The notes under the pieces are model-generated. The model was not told the DNA's origin. It saw only the letters and a list, made by a program, of their open reading frames with translations, and did no database searches. Both the position numbers and the translations under genes were made by a program. This document shows positions 42,096 to 52,395 of a DNA stretch of 64,000 nt, piece after piece; the stretch's first letter is position 1; each line of letters starts with the position of its first letter. The stretch spans positions 1-64,000 of the forward strand of contig CANTFK010000800.1 of NCBI GenBank assembly GCA_947646735.1, read 5' to 3'. This stretch comes from Peronospora farinosa. Lineage: Eukaryota; Oomycota; Peronosporomycetes; Peronosporales; Peronosporaceae.

Positions 42096-43037
42096 CTACG
42101 CTGCACCAGCTGGACCCAATTGCATTCGGTCCACCGTATCCATCAGGGCCGACATCATAGATGAGGTGGCTGATTCGTATTGAGACCTTGGTGACGATTC
42201 ACCGAGTGACCCAGCAGGAGAGCCCACACCAGGATCCACTACTCCTCCATCTTGACGGGGTACTTCCTTTGGGGGGAACTCCCCCACTAACGTCTTGAGG
42301 TGACCATGAAGGGTCACTAAGGTCTTCTTCAAGGTCTCGAACCCGAAATCGAAGAGGGTCTCAGCGGTGAAGTTCCCAGCAGCCATCCCAGCTTCATGAA
42401 GCAGATCCATTACGGCCTTGAGGACCTCCAGGTCTGTGGTCGTAGTGGGAAGAGCCGTTATCGGACCGTGGACCTGGTCCAGAAGCTTGACCTTGAGCGC
42501 CTTCATCACCGGGTCCTTTCGAAGAAACCTCTTCAATTTATTCCGATGGTAGGCTTCTTCCAAATCTTCTTCTGTCCAGTCCTTACTAGCCACGCCTTGG
42601 CTCTCTCCCGACTCGTCCGTCGTGTCTCCGCCTGTTGGTGCTTTCATCTTGGTATGCTTCTTTTGCTTGTTCTTGGGCACCTTTGGCTCTTGAGCGGTAG
42701 GTCGGGAGACTTGTTTCGGGGTCCCTTGTTTTTTAGCTTTCGCTGTCAAATTTGGAACCCCTGGACCATAACATTTAATATGGCCCATGCTGTCTTCTTC
42801 AACGAAGACATAAGGGGGAGGATTTTGTGCTTTTTCTTCGTATTCCACCTTGACCTCAATAGCAGAGCTCCTCCCCGGGCTCTGCAGGTCTTCCGATACT
42901 TCTTCCTTCTTGATCACTGGCGATCCGGGTTCCAGTGTCTTGTTCGTCCCTTGGTCCATCTTGACCGTTGTCTTTTCTTCTTCGTAGGACTCACGGTGAA
43001 ATTCCGCGTCTCCCGAAGATCCGGGCACGCGCACCAT
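42096..43037 (-). CDS. E4 gag N-terminal ORF, start codon abutting the LTR
   Basis: 313 residues from the ATG at 43037, whose A is the first base after the 5' LTR. The following TGGTGCGCGTGCCCGG fits a primer-binding site and is read as codons for MVRVPG. The product is Lys/Glu-rich with KNKQKKHTKMK, then a helical block (WTEEDLEEAYHRNKLKRFLR to TLVTLHGHLKTLVGE). No known Gag domain recognised. It ends at a TAG near 42096. Confidence 0.65.
   Translation of the reverse strand: MVRVPGSSGDAEFHRESYEEEKTTVKMDQGTNKTLEPGSPVIKKEEVSEDLQSPGRSSAIEVKVEYEEKAQNPPPYVFVEEDSMGHIKCYGPGVPNLTAKAKKQGTPKQVSRPTAQEPKVPKNKQKKHTKMKAPTGGDTTDESGESQGVASKDWTEEDLEEAYHRNKLKRFLRKDPVMKALKVKLLDQVHGPITALPTTTTDLEVLKAVMDLLHEAGMAAGNFTAETLFDFGFETLKKTLVTLHGHLKTLVGEFPPKEVPRQDGGVVDPGVGSPAGSLGESSPRSQYESATSSMMSALMDTVDRMQLGPAGAA
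43022..43036 (-). promoter_or_regulatory. E4 primer-binding site inside gag start
   Basis: TGGTGCGCGTGCCCG directly after the first A following the 5' LTR. The complement ends in ...GCGCACCA, compatible with a tRNA 3' end (acceptor strand, discriminator A, CCA). Which tRNA is not known; it is not initiator tRNA-Met, which E2 and E3 appear to use. Confidence 0.6.
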
Positions 43038-43996
43038 TGTGGTGGAGTGGATTCTCAAACAACGTAGGAGATCCACAAGCACACACAGCGCCGGACTGCC
43101 GACTTACGGAGGGGTTACCCCGATATCGTGTCGGCCTTGGGTCTAACCTTGTGTACCCTTAGGCTTGGCTGGTCTTGCTCCTCGGTTGACGCAGAAGACT
43201 TAAAGACTTGGCCTTTGTATAAGACTTGGACTTGGTGGTCCCCGAGTGGATATACTTCACTTGGGACCGGGTTTCTTGGGCTCAATCGACTTAGTCGAGA
43301 GCGATGCACCTGGTACTGCGTACCTCTTTGGTGGCTGACTGTTCTTGGTCCTTGGACCCCTTTGTGTTCTTCCCCGTAAGGAAACCGCTTCCTGTAGCGG
43401 GTCGTAGAGTCTTGACACTTACTTGACACCTCAGGCCCACTATCCTGAGGTTCAACTTGCGTTGCTTGAGCCGTCTAACACCTGCTGGACGTCGGGGGGC
43501 AAAAGGGTATCCCGCCCGGAAGAGGTGAAGCGACGGAGAAGCTTAGAAGGGGTGCTTAAAGCTGCCACGTTTAATGCAAATTCGAGTGTGTTTATTTATC
43601 TTATTCTCTGTATGCTTTTCTTGCCTAACCTTAACCCTTTAATCTGGGTAGTGCCTCGTGTCGACTCTTGGAAAAAGAATTGGCTCCTTGGTACCCGTAC
43701 TTTCTGTACTCTTCGATATTCTGTGTACCGATTCTGCACCCTCGGACATTGGGCCCTGGTACCCCTGGGCCCCGGTACCCCTGGACCCCGATACCCCTGG
43801 AACCTGTTTCCGGGGCCTGGGGCCTGTGCTGGCTCCGCACGTCTGGGTCCTTATATTCTTAATAAGGCGGGGCCTGGTGTGTGGTTGTAAATCCGCGAGG
43901 CCGGGTCGCGGTTACTCTCTCGGGGAAGTGACCAGAAATTCTCTTGCTCTCTGTTCCCTTTCCCTTAAACTCTAACTTTCCTGGCACTTCACCACA
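43038..43996 (-). repeat. E4 5' LTR (right copy)
   Basis: 959 bp; nearly identical to the left copy with one extra 16-bp GGTACCCCTGGACCCC-type unit. Followed by the caaa duplication. Confidence 0.93.
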
Positions 43997-44035
43997 CAAA
44001 CATCGGCTATACCATCCATGTTATCCCGAGCCTCA

Positions 44036-45035
44036 CTAATAAATCTCGGAATCGCTCGAGAACTCGTCGTCGTATTTGTGTTGCTCGCGAGCATCACGGC
44101 TCGCGAGATCGTGACTAGAGTCGGCATCATCACTTGCGATTTCCGTCTTCCTACGCGACTCATAACCCTCGACCACGTCTTGAACATCCTGAGCCAGCAT
44201 ATTTTGAGGTTGCCATGTATCGCCCGCCGGCGAATATCCCAACCAGCGATACCTGTAATGTTTCTCGACATGCTTCTTCGTGAGCGCCGAGTCATTACTT
44301 GGCGCATAAATCTTATGATACTCGTGATCGACAATACTGTCGACAATCCAGCGTCGCGCACCTGATGCATCAATCAAGAGATGAGGAGCATCACGACGGA
44401 AGATCTCTGTCGATGAGAGCCGATTCGCACAATCGAACGCCTGTACAGTCGAACGAAGAGATGTGTCCACTTCGCGCTCAAGTCGAAGAGTCGAAGAACG
44501 CTCTACTTGATTCTCGATGGAAGGCGGAGAGAGCTCGCGATCGTGCGACTGCTGCAACTGAGACTGCTGAGTGGGCTCGACGGAAGCAGCAGGTATTGGT
44601 TGAGCGCCTACGTTAACTTGAGACGACTGCGTTCGGAGGACCCAACCAGATTGATTATACACGCGCTCGGGCAGGACTTGGTCCCAGTCGTCGTCAAGGG
44701 GTGTCGGACTTTGAGTCGGCACAGAAGAGTGGGGAAGATTCGAAGGGAGATCCGCCGGTAGGTAAGCCTCGAGGCGCCCGACGTAGAACGTCGGGTGCAA
44801 ACGCATAGATGTAGCTATGTCCAGCGTATAAGCGTTATCATGCACTTAAAAAAACCGAAACGGGCCAATATATCTTGGCGCTAACTTATTAGCGCCCAAA
44901 TTCGTCACTGAGGTGCTCGGTAATCCATTTTTTGATTAAAAAAATCTGTCGCCTTCTCGAAATGTCAACATAGTCTTTTGACCTCTGCATTTCATTTTGC
45001 TTTTCGACTGCGTCTTGTAATGCATCACGCACAAA
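44036..45035 (-). pseudogene. E5 integrase C-terminus and chromodomain
   Basis: From about 45035 downward: RDALQDAVEKQNEMQRSKDY, then after shifts HDNAYTLDIATSMRLHPTFYVGRLEAY (GPF/Y end) and an open frame 44845-44036. The end carries a chromodomain-like block: RWIVDSIVDHEYHK and RYRWLGYSPAGDTWQPQNML. Upstream integrase core is missing. Confidence 0.8.
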
Positions 45036-45329
45036 ACACGTGAATCCTTGTCGTTATAGCAGAAATTTGGTTACTGCAGCCAAACTTACAGGCGACGTAT
45101 TCTCTTTTGGGGCAAAAATAGCAACGGGAGACGTGATGGAATGCATCGCGTCAGGAGTCGATATGCCGTTGGCCACAAAATTACCAGCAGTAGTTGCATC
45201 GGCAGCAAACTTATCCTCATCGTAATCAATCATCAATAGTTGGCGCAATTCCATAGATAGATACTCCCCTAGGATGACTCGCGTTGTCTACAAAAAAGGC
45301 GTCTACTGAACTTAACCACGGAACTGTCT
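45036..45329 (-). pseudogene. E5 integrase linker fragment
   Basis: A minus-strand frame reads FFVDNASHPRGVSIYGIAPT then acidic and Ala/Thr sequence to TKFLL, matching the stretch after the integrase core of related elements. It joins the LTR fragment at about 45330. Confidence 0.55.
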
Positions 45330-46009
45330 TCAACGGGGGACCAAAATGTATCCCTTCTCGGAACAGGTGGTAGCTTAGAGCAAGTTCCTTTTGGGTGACG
45401 GAGTCGTGCCACAAAGATCGCAAACTGAGTATTATTTATTATAGTCCTATCCTTTTAACTTCTTTACTCTATCTTGCCTGAAGATCTGGTTCCTTGCGTC
45501 GACTGGTATGATCCTTGTGTTAACTGGTCAGGAGTGGATGAGCCCCGAGGGGCCGAGGTCGACCGACGAGGGACCCAGGTCTACGGTCGACCGACGAGGA
45601 ACCCAGGTCTACCAATGAGGGACCGAATCGACCAACGAGAGATCGAGGTCTACCAAAGAGGGGCCGGATCTACCAACGAGGGACCGGGTGTACCCATGAA
45701 GGACCCAGGTTGACCAACGAGGGACCGGGTCTACCAATGAGGGGTCGAGGTCGACCAATGAGGGACCGGGTCTACCGATGAGGGACCGGGATTTCCAAAA
45801 TGGACCATGGTCGGCTTCCTTTGGTACCGGTTAACCGGTAACCTGATGCTGATTTCTTTTTTAAGGGTCCCTCATATTGTTTTCCCCAACGGTCGCTTCC
45901 TCACGAGGTCCCTGTTGCTCTAATCTCTTTTCCCTGATACACGTTTCTTTATACTCCTTGTACAACTGGATTCTGTGTGTTCATATCTCAAAACAAGCAC
46001 ATCACCACA
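45330..46009 (-). repeat. Truncated LTR related to the 30.1-31.4 kb solo LTR
   Basis: Read on the minus strand, it starts TGTGGTGATGTGC at 46009 inside the E5 RT sequence and follows the solo LTR through the GGTACCGGTTAA motif and the minisatellite, as far as gaagacagtt. It then ends abruptly near 45330, so the 3' half is missing. It is inverted relative to the solo LTR. Confidence 0.72.
45545..45800 (-). repeat. Minisatellite in truncated LTR
   Basis: About a dozen units of gagggaccgggtctaccaat type, the reverse complement of the 30.3-30.7 kb array with fewer and more divergent copies. Confidence 0.8.
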
Positions 46010-46445
46010 CCAGACCGATCCATTGACGTAATTTAGTTTGGTTCCTGGGCGTTGGCCAGGAACCGATCGATGGGATCTTCTCAGGATCAGCGCAGACACC
46101 CTCCTTGCTGACGTAGCATCCGAGTACTGGAATTTTGGGAGCGCAGAAGACACGCTTCTTCAAATTCGCATACAATTTATTCTCGCGCATTACTTGAAAC
46201 ACCTGATTCAAGTGTCGAAGGTGTACCTCCGTAACGCTGAGCTGTTGCTCAGCGCGGCTGTGAACAAAAATGTCGTCAAAGTACCTCGATGCAAAGTCGC
46301 GAAGTGGACGAAGTACTTGATTCATCATCCGATTAAACGTAGCTGGAGCGTTCTTATGACCTTGTGGCCTGACTAGCCACTCCTAAAGCACCCCGCTTGG
46401 GGTTCTGACCGCAGTGAACGGAATGTCACTGTCTCTCTTCCGTCA
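46010..46445 (-). pseudogene. E5 reverse transcriptase fragment
   Basis: Contains WLVRPQGHKNAPATFNRMM, the catalytic SRYFDDIFVHS, KLYANLKKRVFCAPKIPVLG and KLRQWIGL, where the inserted LTR cuts it at 46009. Upstream of 46445 the frame is degraded with stops (for example before EWLV). Confidence 0.82.
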
Positions 46446-46494
46446 CTACGGAATCATCTGCATCAGATTTTTGTCGTGAGTGTCGTCGTCTCGG

Positions 46495-46818
46495 TCATCG
46501 GCGTGCTCCTTTCTTATGTTTTCTCTTGCGTCTCGAGCTTCTGCTCGAGACTGGCACGTCGCTATCACAAGAGGATGATGTACCCCCCCCTAGACGTAGG
46601 AGCTCTGTCATCACCACGTCGGTCTCATGCGTATCCAAAGTCCACCCATTCTGGTCAATTAGAGGCGGGAGCTCGTCTTCGGCTACCTCACTTGTAAGCG
46701 GAAGCTCGTTCTCGACCGCCACGGTGACACTCGGAAGCCTCTGCTTGATCGATGTGTGTGTTTGCGGAAGCCCCTGCTTGACCGCCTCGGAATTGATCGG
46801 GATCCCCTGCTCGTCCAA
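46495..46818 (-). pseudogene. E5 protease-RT spacer remnant
   Basis: A 107-codon polar frame (VAVENELPLTSEVAEDELPP, then Ser-rich and RRKRKHKKGARR). Position and composition suggest the spacer between protease and RT. Gag and protease are deleted. Confidence 0.4.
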
Positions 46819-46825
46819 TGTGCTT

Positions 46826-46898
46826 GTATGTCTATGCCTACTTATGTAATCAAGTACAATTCATATCAATATTTATGTACTAGGTTGCTTCATTACAA
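46826..46898 (-). repeat. E5 5' LTR remnant
   Basis: About 70 bp beginning TGTAATGAAGCAACCTA on the minus strand and running to CATAAGTAGGCATAG, as in the E5 3' LTR. The rest of the LTR is deleted. Confidence 0.6.
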
Positions 46899-47584
46899 AC
46901 ACGCTAAAACAAAATTAACATGAAATGCTTAAGAAGCAGAAGCTCGTGTGTACATGTACACAAGTGATTACATTGTCTGGAGTGCGTAATTACAATTGAA
47001 TCTTGTGAGTTGTGATTGGCTAAGTCAGTTGTCTGTGGCCCTAGTAATTTTGCCTGTGGCCGTAGTGAATGTCTATGGCCATACGGATTTATGTATGCAT
47101 AAAGAGTTTAATAATAAACCTTCCCTACGTACCCTACACTAGATTAATCACTATAATAGTAACCACAATTGTAATTATAAGATGCAGGCTTCTATATTGG
47201 ATGACGTGTCATTTAAATATCTGTGTATAATGTACTTAGTACCGCGATATCGGTTATCAAGCCGGAGCCGATATGGTACGGTATTACCGATACCGTACTT
47301 CATTGCCCACACTTAATACCTCCTTAAAGGAAAGTATAAGAAATATAATGTAGTTTAACAATCGTGACGTAACGATATATATATATATATATATATCTAA
47401 TTGTTTTGTAATCGCGTTACAATAAGCGTTCTTGAGCAGAACTTAATTATCTGCGCAAGAGTTCAATTTGAACCTGTGCGATTTTGTCTAGGATAATACG
47501 TCGGTGCAATTCAACTTCGTCAAGCTTACGATAGACGCTGATGAAGACGGCTGGAGCTTGGGCAACCTTTTGACGGAGGAATAG
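46899..47584. other. Decayed LTR (E6) and flank between E5 and E3
   Basis: 47120-47421 resembles part of the E3 LTR (shared actagattaat, aatagtaa, ggtattaccgata-type segments) and ends gcgttaca, so it is a diverged relative in minus orientation. Next to it, a minus-strand frame of 45 codons (47447-47584; VFISVYRKLDEVELHRRIIL) may be the tail of that older element's coding region. The remainder shows nothing. Confidence 0.45.
47374..47397. repeat. (AT)n microsatellite
   Basis: About 11-12 uninterrupted AT units within the decayed E6 LTR. Confidence 0.9.
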
Positions 47585-48219
47585 TGTAGCGGAGCTACAC
47601 AGCTCTTTAGCCAGAGGAAGACTTTCGGCTGAAAGCCTCTTAGTTCTAGAGAACTAAATAGAGTTAAGGCTAAAAGCCACTTAGTTCTTAGGAACTAATT
47701 AAACGACTTAAAGTCACCCTGTTCTAAGGAACGAGGAAAAAGACCTTTAGTCAACAAGCAATAAGCTTAAGGTTCAGAGAACCAACGCAACGTGTGCAAG
47801 AACAAGCTAGAAGCTTAAAGTTTCATAGAACCAACGCACGAAGTGCACAAGAGAACAAGTCAGAACGACTTGTGATCTTAAACTCATAATGAGAACTGAT
47901 TTTATTTATGCATTAAGATTTTATGAATAGTCCTGCTCTAAGTACACTAGATTAATTACTATAATAGTAATTATTATATGAAGACTTTGCTATTGGACGA
48001 CACATCGTCTAAACATCTGTGTATGATGTCCTTAGTACAGCGTTATCGGTTTATCGAATCCTAGTCGATAAGATACGGTATTACCGAATACCGTATCTTT
48101 AACGCTTATACTTAATAACTCTCTAAAGAGAAGTATCAAAATGCATTATATGCAATAAAAGGAAACTTCAACCGTCAACGTTTGGAATGATGTTACATCC
48201 GTCGTGTAACCCCGTTACA
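47585..48219 (-). repeat. E3 3' LTR (left copy)
   Basis: 635 bp. Differs from the right copy by scattered substitutions, more densely in its last 60 bp near 48170-48219. Confidence 0.92.
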
Positions 48220-48329
48220 CTCTCCCCCACCATACTGACGTCCCCATAGTTTGTCATTCGACATCTTTCCTCTTTGAGGTAGTGCTTTAGCGAACGTTAA
48301 AGTCTTATGGTTTGTTCATGGCACATAAC

Positions 48330-49594
48330 ATGATGCCTCCTGGCACTGAGTAATAGACTCTACAGGACCTTATCGAAGGCGATTTTGACGAAGCGGTTGA
48401 TTACGAAAGTGACATTGTCTTTGTGGGACCCGATGGGTCCCATTTAACCATGAAGATGACACTAGTCATGCACCGAATCCGTTCCCTAAACGTGGTGCTG
48501 CAGATGCGCTAACAGCTTTACGTGACCCGCCTGACGCGTCGTCAACAGCGAAGGTTACTAACCCACTCAACGAGCAGCAGCAGCAGCATACCATCGACCA
48601 AGAGGAAGGCGCCAAGCGCCGGACGAAGAATATGGCGAGGCTATAGGACCACCGACAGTATAGGTTCAAACCACCTACGGTGGAAGAACGCCTAAAGCAG
48701 GCATCTGGGCATTCCCTTTCTGGCTGGGCTATTGGGCCTCAGGCCATTTCACCCGAGGATGTTGCAACGTGAACGGCACTTCGACAACGATATCTAGAAC
48801 CCCTTATTAATACGCAAAGCCAATACTTGGCACGCCTCAACAGGCAAGTGAGCGGTGCGCCAGATCCTCCCATAAAGGGCGTTCCCATCTTCCTGTTCGC
48901 GGGGAAAACCGAGGAAGAAGAAGACACGGCTTTTAGCCGCTGGGCGCATTATGCGCGACATTTAAGCAGCAGTGGGCCCTACGGGCAGGTGCCGATGTGG
49001 CAGATGTTCGACTCGAACGGAAAATGCGCTACGATTACGCTAAGTTGAAGGCCCGAAGAAAGGTGAAGTCTCAACGAACGCATTATGCGTCTGCTACCCA
49101 GCACTTCAATGTTTCGGATACACCTGTATCCGTGAGTTCACGACAGGCCGAGGCCGATAACTCGCCTACCCCCACCACTACTGGTGAGAAGCGTCACCGC
49201 CAACATGCTGACCCTGCGCACGACGCTCAAAAACGTCCACGGCGTATGGGCAATCCTGCCGAAGGGAACCTCGAACTCCCATGAGTTCCATGACTCGGGA
49301 TAACCCCGCCACTTCACCAGATACTGGTTTTGACCATGGCGGCGACGTTTCTGCAGCAGACGTTCAACATGAAACTGAAGGTTCCCCTGTCCATCAAGCA
49401 AATCCGGAGGAGGCTGGTGTATCGGCACAAGATCATGACGATCTTCTTCATCCCTCCGTGAGGATATGCAGCCGATGAACTCCCGTCTTGAGTCACTGGA
49501 AAAGAGCTGAACCCGAGTGCAGGGTCAGCTTGACCTGTTAGTGCAGATGATCCGCCCCGCGGCAATGCCGATGAACTCTGCGCGAGCGCCTTAG
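48330..49594 (+). pseudogene. E3 antisense ORF, decayed
   Basis: Starts with ATG codons at 48330/48333, about 110 bp inside the 3' LTR, on the strand opposite gag-pol. Segments of open frame are joined by stops and shifts: IEGDFDEAVDYESDIVFVG, then NEQQQQHTIDQEEGAKRRTK, KPPTVEERLKQASGHSLSG and RWAHYARHLSSSGPYGQVP. A basic block (VRLERKMRYDYAKLKARRK) and an end with heptad character (RLESLEK, QLDLLVQMI) complete it. It overlaps the chromodomain on the other strand. Layout and composition parallel the E1 antisense ORF; homology is not proven. Confidence 0.5.
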
Positions 49595-49895
49595 TGTCTA
49601 TTTGGGACGGATCCCGATGTGGTTCCAGCATGCCGACGTAGAACACAGGATGTGTACGCAATTTGCGCGGCAAATTAAGCGTATACGCTATGCCTTTCTT
49701 GGCAATGACCGTAAAGGGTCCGATGAAGCGCGGACGCAACTTCGTCTTAAAGACAGCAGATACTACATTGGTAGGTAGCTTTTTAGCATTAGGTAATACT
49801 TGGTCTCCGAACTCATAATCATTAATACAACCTTTGCCTTTCGCATCTGCATATTCTTCTTGTTTGTATTGACTATCAGCCATTGCATCTTGCAC
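49138..49895 (-). pseudogene. E3 integrase C-terminus and chromodomain
   Basis: First frame (49895-49314): MQDAMADSQYKQEEYADAKG, FGDQVLPNAKKLP, LRPRFIGPFTVIAKKG and THPVFYVGMLEPH. After a shift near 49430 the chromodomain follows: FHVERLLQKRRRHGQNQYLV, KWRGYPESWNSWEFE. The frame ends at 49138. Confidence 0.85.
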
Positions 49896-50023
49896 ATGTC
49901 GTAAGACATTCAGTCGCGTTGCGAGAAACGCATTTACATGTTTCTTAACAGTGTTAGGGCTGACATCAGCAAGCCGATCGGCAACCTCACCCTCACTAAG
50001 CCCTGAACCACTCGGTGGTAGCG

Positions 50024-50607
50024 TTAACGGAACGGGCGTGGGCGTGTGAGGCCATTCACATACAACGGAGTGTAGCCGGTAGAGGCGTGCACGGAGTTAT
50101 TGAGTGCAAACTCAACTACAGGGAGCATAGAGCTCCATCGCTTAGGCGTTTTAGCACAAACGCTGCGGAGGATATTATCAACAACGCGATTTACGCGTTC
50201 AGTTTGACCATCGGTATGCGGATGATCCGCTGTGGACATGTCCAAACGTGTGCCCAGCACCTGAAAGACGGACTTCCAAAATTTACTCGTAAAACGAGGA
50301 TCACGGTCAGAAACAATTGCCACTGGCAAGCCATGTTGGCGAAATACTCGATCGATAAACAGATCCACTGTACCCTCACCATCGATCGAGTCTGGCACAG
50401 CCGCTAAGTGAGCCATCTTGCTCAAACGGTCAACAAAGACCACAATACCCGTATTGTCATGCGAATCTTTCGGTAGACCAAATACAAAGTCCATACTAAT
50501 GGACTCCCAGCAGCCAGTGGGAATAGGCAAACTAGCCAGAGGCGCCGCCGAATGGGCGAGGGTTTCACCCATTGACACGTTTCACAAGTACGCAAAAATG
50601 TGCTCAA
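50024..50607 (-). pseudogene. E3 integrase core
   Basis: CETCQWVKPS-type zinc end, then MDFVFGLP (Asp), VVFVDRLSKMAHLA, SDRDPRFTSKFW (Asp) and HPHTDGQTERVNR (Glu), followed by FALNNSVHASTGYTPLYVNG. All three catalytic residues are present. A frame break at about 50590 separates it from the upstream part, and a stop at 50024 from the C-terminus. Confidence 0.87.
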
Positions 50608-50663
50608 CCATTATATAATTTGGGCCACCATATAACTTTGGCATACTGCCCCATAAGTCTTTT

Positions 50664-51827
50664 TTACGACCCAAATGACCACCGATGGCGGTCATAGAGG
50701 ATTCGATACTTCAGGTCCTCTTCATGAGGAACCACTATAAGCGGAGGATCCGCCACATCTGTAAGATAGTACAACAGCCCCTGATCGATAGAATATCTAT
50801 GGAGGCTTGCACGTAATTGTGCCGACAATCTAATGTCCGAGTCTTTAAACTCATCACTGCCAAGAGCATGTAGCAACGCTATACAATGTTCATCTTTATC
50901 ATACGCCGATTGAATGAGATCAATGATCGAAGACGACAACGTCGCAACATGAGCAAGTTCATAGTCAGGTCTGCGTGACAACGCATCAGCCAAAGCATTT
51001 TGCTTGCCCAGCTTATATTTCACCTCGATGTTATATTCAGCAAATAATGACAACCATCTGGCCGTTCTATGCGAGAGATGCGGCGACTGAGTCGCAGTGC
51101 GTAAAGACGCATGATCGGTATGGATCACAAAAGGCTTTGGGCCCAGCAGATGAACTCTGAATTTGACCAGAGCATACTTCATCGCAAGTAGCTCTTTGTC
51201 ATGAACTGGATAGTTCTTTTCTGCAGATTTCAGCTGGCGAGGTTCAAAAGCGATCACACGCTCACGGCCTTCATCATCTGTTTGTAACATAGCACTGCCA
51301 ATGGCAAAATCCGACGCGTCACAGACAACGCTAAACGATCGATCAGGGTCTGGCAAAGCCAAAATAGGAGCATGAAGAAGGCTTTTCTTCACTGCTTGAA
51401 AAGCGTTCACGTGCTCGGCATGCCAACACCATTCTACATCTTTCTTAAGGAGATTGGATAATGGCCGAGCCATATCAGCGTAATTCTCGCTGTACTTGTG
51501 TAAGTAATTGGCAAGGCCAAGCCATTTACGCAAGTCCTTCTGAGACTGTGGAATAGGCCAATCGACTATGGCTTTGACCTTGGCGGGATCCGCTCTTAGG
51601 CCTCGTTTTCCAATGAAGCACCCTAGAAAGGAAGTTTCTTCGGCCCCGAAGATGCACTTAGATGCATTAGCATATAGCTTATTAGTGCGCATGCACTCGA
51701 GCACAGCTCGTAAATGAACAATATGGTTCTCAATATCTGACCGCCCATTTTCAGCTCGACTATGGACAAAAATGTCATCAAAGTACGTCTGTGCATAACT
51801 TCGATGAGGCCGAAACAATGGTGTCAT
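50664..51827 (-). CDS. E3 RT (distal) and RNase H
   Basis: 388-codon intact frame: YFDDIFVHSRAENG (catalytic), FGAEETSFLGCFIG, FSVVCDASDFAIGSAM (RNase H Asp), DKELLAMKYALVKF (Glu), VIHTDHASLRTA (Asp), NALADALSRRPDYE. It is separated from the proximal RT by a stop and frameshift at 51,830-51,885. RNase H looks complete, unlike in E1 and E2. Confidence 0.85.
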   Translation of the reverse strand: MTPLFRPHRSYAQTYFDDIFVHSRAENGRSDIENHIVHLRAVLECMRTNKLYANASKCIFGAEETSFLGCFIGKRGLRADPAKVKAIVDWPIPQSQKDLRKWLGLANYLHKYSENYADMARPLSNLLKKDVEWCWHAEHVNAFQAVKKSLLHAPILALPDPDRSFSVVCDASDFAIGSAMLQTDDEGRERVIAFEPRQLKSAEKNYPVHDKELLAMKYALVKFRVHLLGPKPFVIHTDHASLRTATQSPHLSHRTARWLSLFAEYNIEVKYKLGKQNALADALSRRPDYELAHVATLSSSIIDLIQSAYDKDEHCIALLHALGSDEFKDSDIRLSAQLRASLHRYSIDQGLLYYLTDVADPPLIVVPHEEDLKYRILYDRHRWSFGS

Positions 51828-51882
51828 CAACCGGTTAACCGTAGCGGAGCATTCGATAGCCCTGGGGCATCACCAATCACTC

Positions 51883-52395
51883 CTAGAGCATACCAATCGG
51901 AGTACAAACAGCAGCGAGCGGAATATCGCTAGCTTGCATAAGCAATTGGTAATAACCATTGACTAAGTCGAGCGCACTGTACATGGTACAACCTACCATA
52001 TTGTTCTGAAGAACATCCTTTCTAGGTATTGGCGTCTGTGCAGGTATAGTGGCTGCATTGAGCTTATTATAAGCATGAACGATACGCCATTTACCATTCG
52101 GTTTCTTAACACAGAAAGTGGGTGTCGAGTGCGGAGATTTGCTCTCGCGCACCATGCCCGCCGCGTGCTTTGCACGAAAGAACTCGTCAATGACGTCACA
52201 CTGTTCTTTGGGTAAAGGCCACTGCCGTGTTACACAGTATTTGGTGCCAGGAACCAAGTCAATTTCATGACGTACACCCCTATCAGGAGGTAGAACAGAC
52301 GGTGGATCATGACACACCACGTCCTGACATTCCTTAACTAAAGGATGGTAAGTATATGGGAGGGTTCTTGAGAATAGATGTTCCACTACGTGCAC
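51883..52395 (-). pseudogene. E3 RT (proximal)
   Basis: RGVRHEIDLVPGTKYCVTRQ, SPHSTPTFCVKKPNGKW, TPIPRKDVLQNN and YSALDLVNGYYQLL, then a stop after CTPIGML where relatives continue into EWLVMPQG. Nearly identical to the E2 RT start. Confidence 0.85.

Larger units (their letters stand above)
31711..43996 (-). mobile_element. E4: 12.3-kb Ty3/gypsy element with second RNase H, TSD caaa
   Basis: LTRs at 31711-32654 and 43038-43996 with inverted ends TGTGGTG...CACCACA, flanked by a 4-bp duplication caaa (31707-31710 and 43997-44000). Minus-strand order: gag, zinc knuckles, protease, RT, RNase H, a second RNase H, integrase, chromodomain. A long plus-strand ORF region follows between pol and the 3' LTR. 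The LTRs are almost identical apart from a 16-bp tandem unit, so insertion is recent. Frame breaks are present in gag and RT, but the distal 781-codon pol module is intact. Layout matches oomycete gypsy elements known to carry an additional archaeal-type RNase H. Confidence 0.93.
29697..46898 (-). mobile_element. E5: old gypsy element split by nested insertions
   Basis: On the minus strand, the 5' end is an LTR remnant at about 46826-46898, followed by a polar protein fragment, RT with YFDD, a short integrase piece, the integrase C-terminus and a chromodomain. Then come a 3' untranslated part (43997-44035 plus 31412-31710 plus 30014-30114), a purine tract (AGAGGGGGGGGGG) and a 3' LTR at 29697-30013. 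It has been entered by E4 (31711-43996), a solo LTR (30115-31411) and an LTR fragment (about 45330-46009). The two E5 LTR pieces start TGTAATG..GCAACCTA on the minus strand and are related by eye. Heavy decay and deletions suggest it is the oldest layer. Confidence 0.7.
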
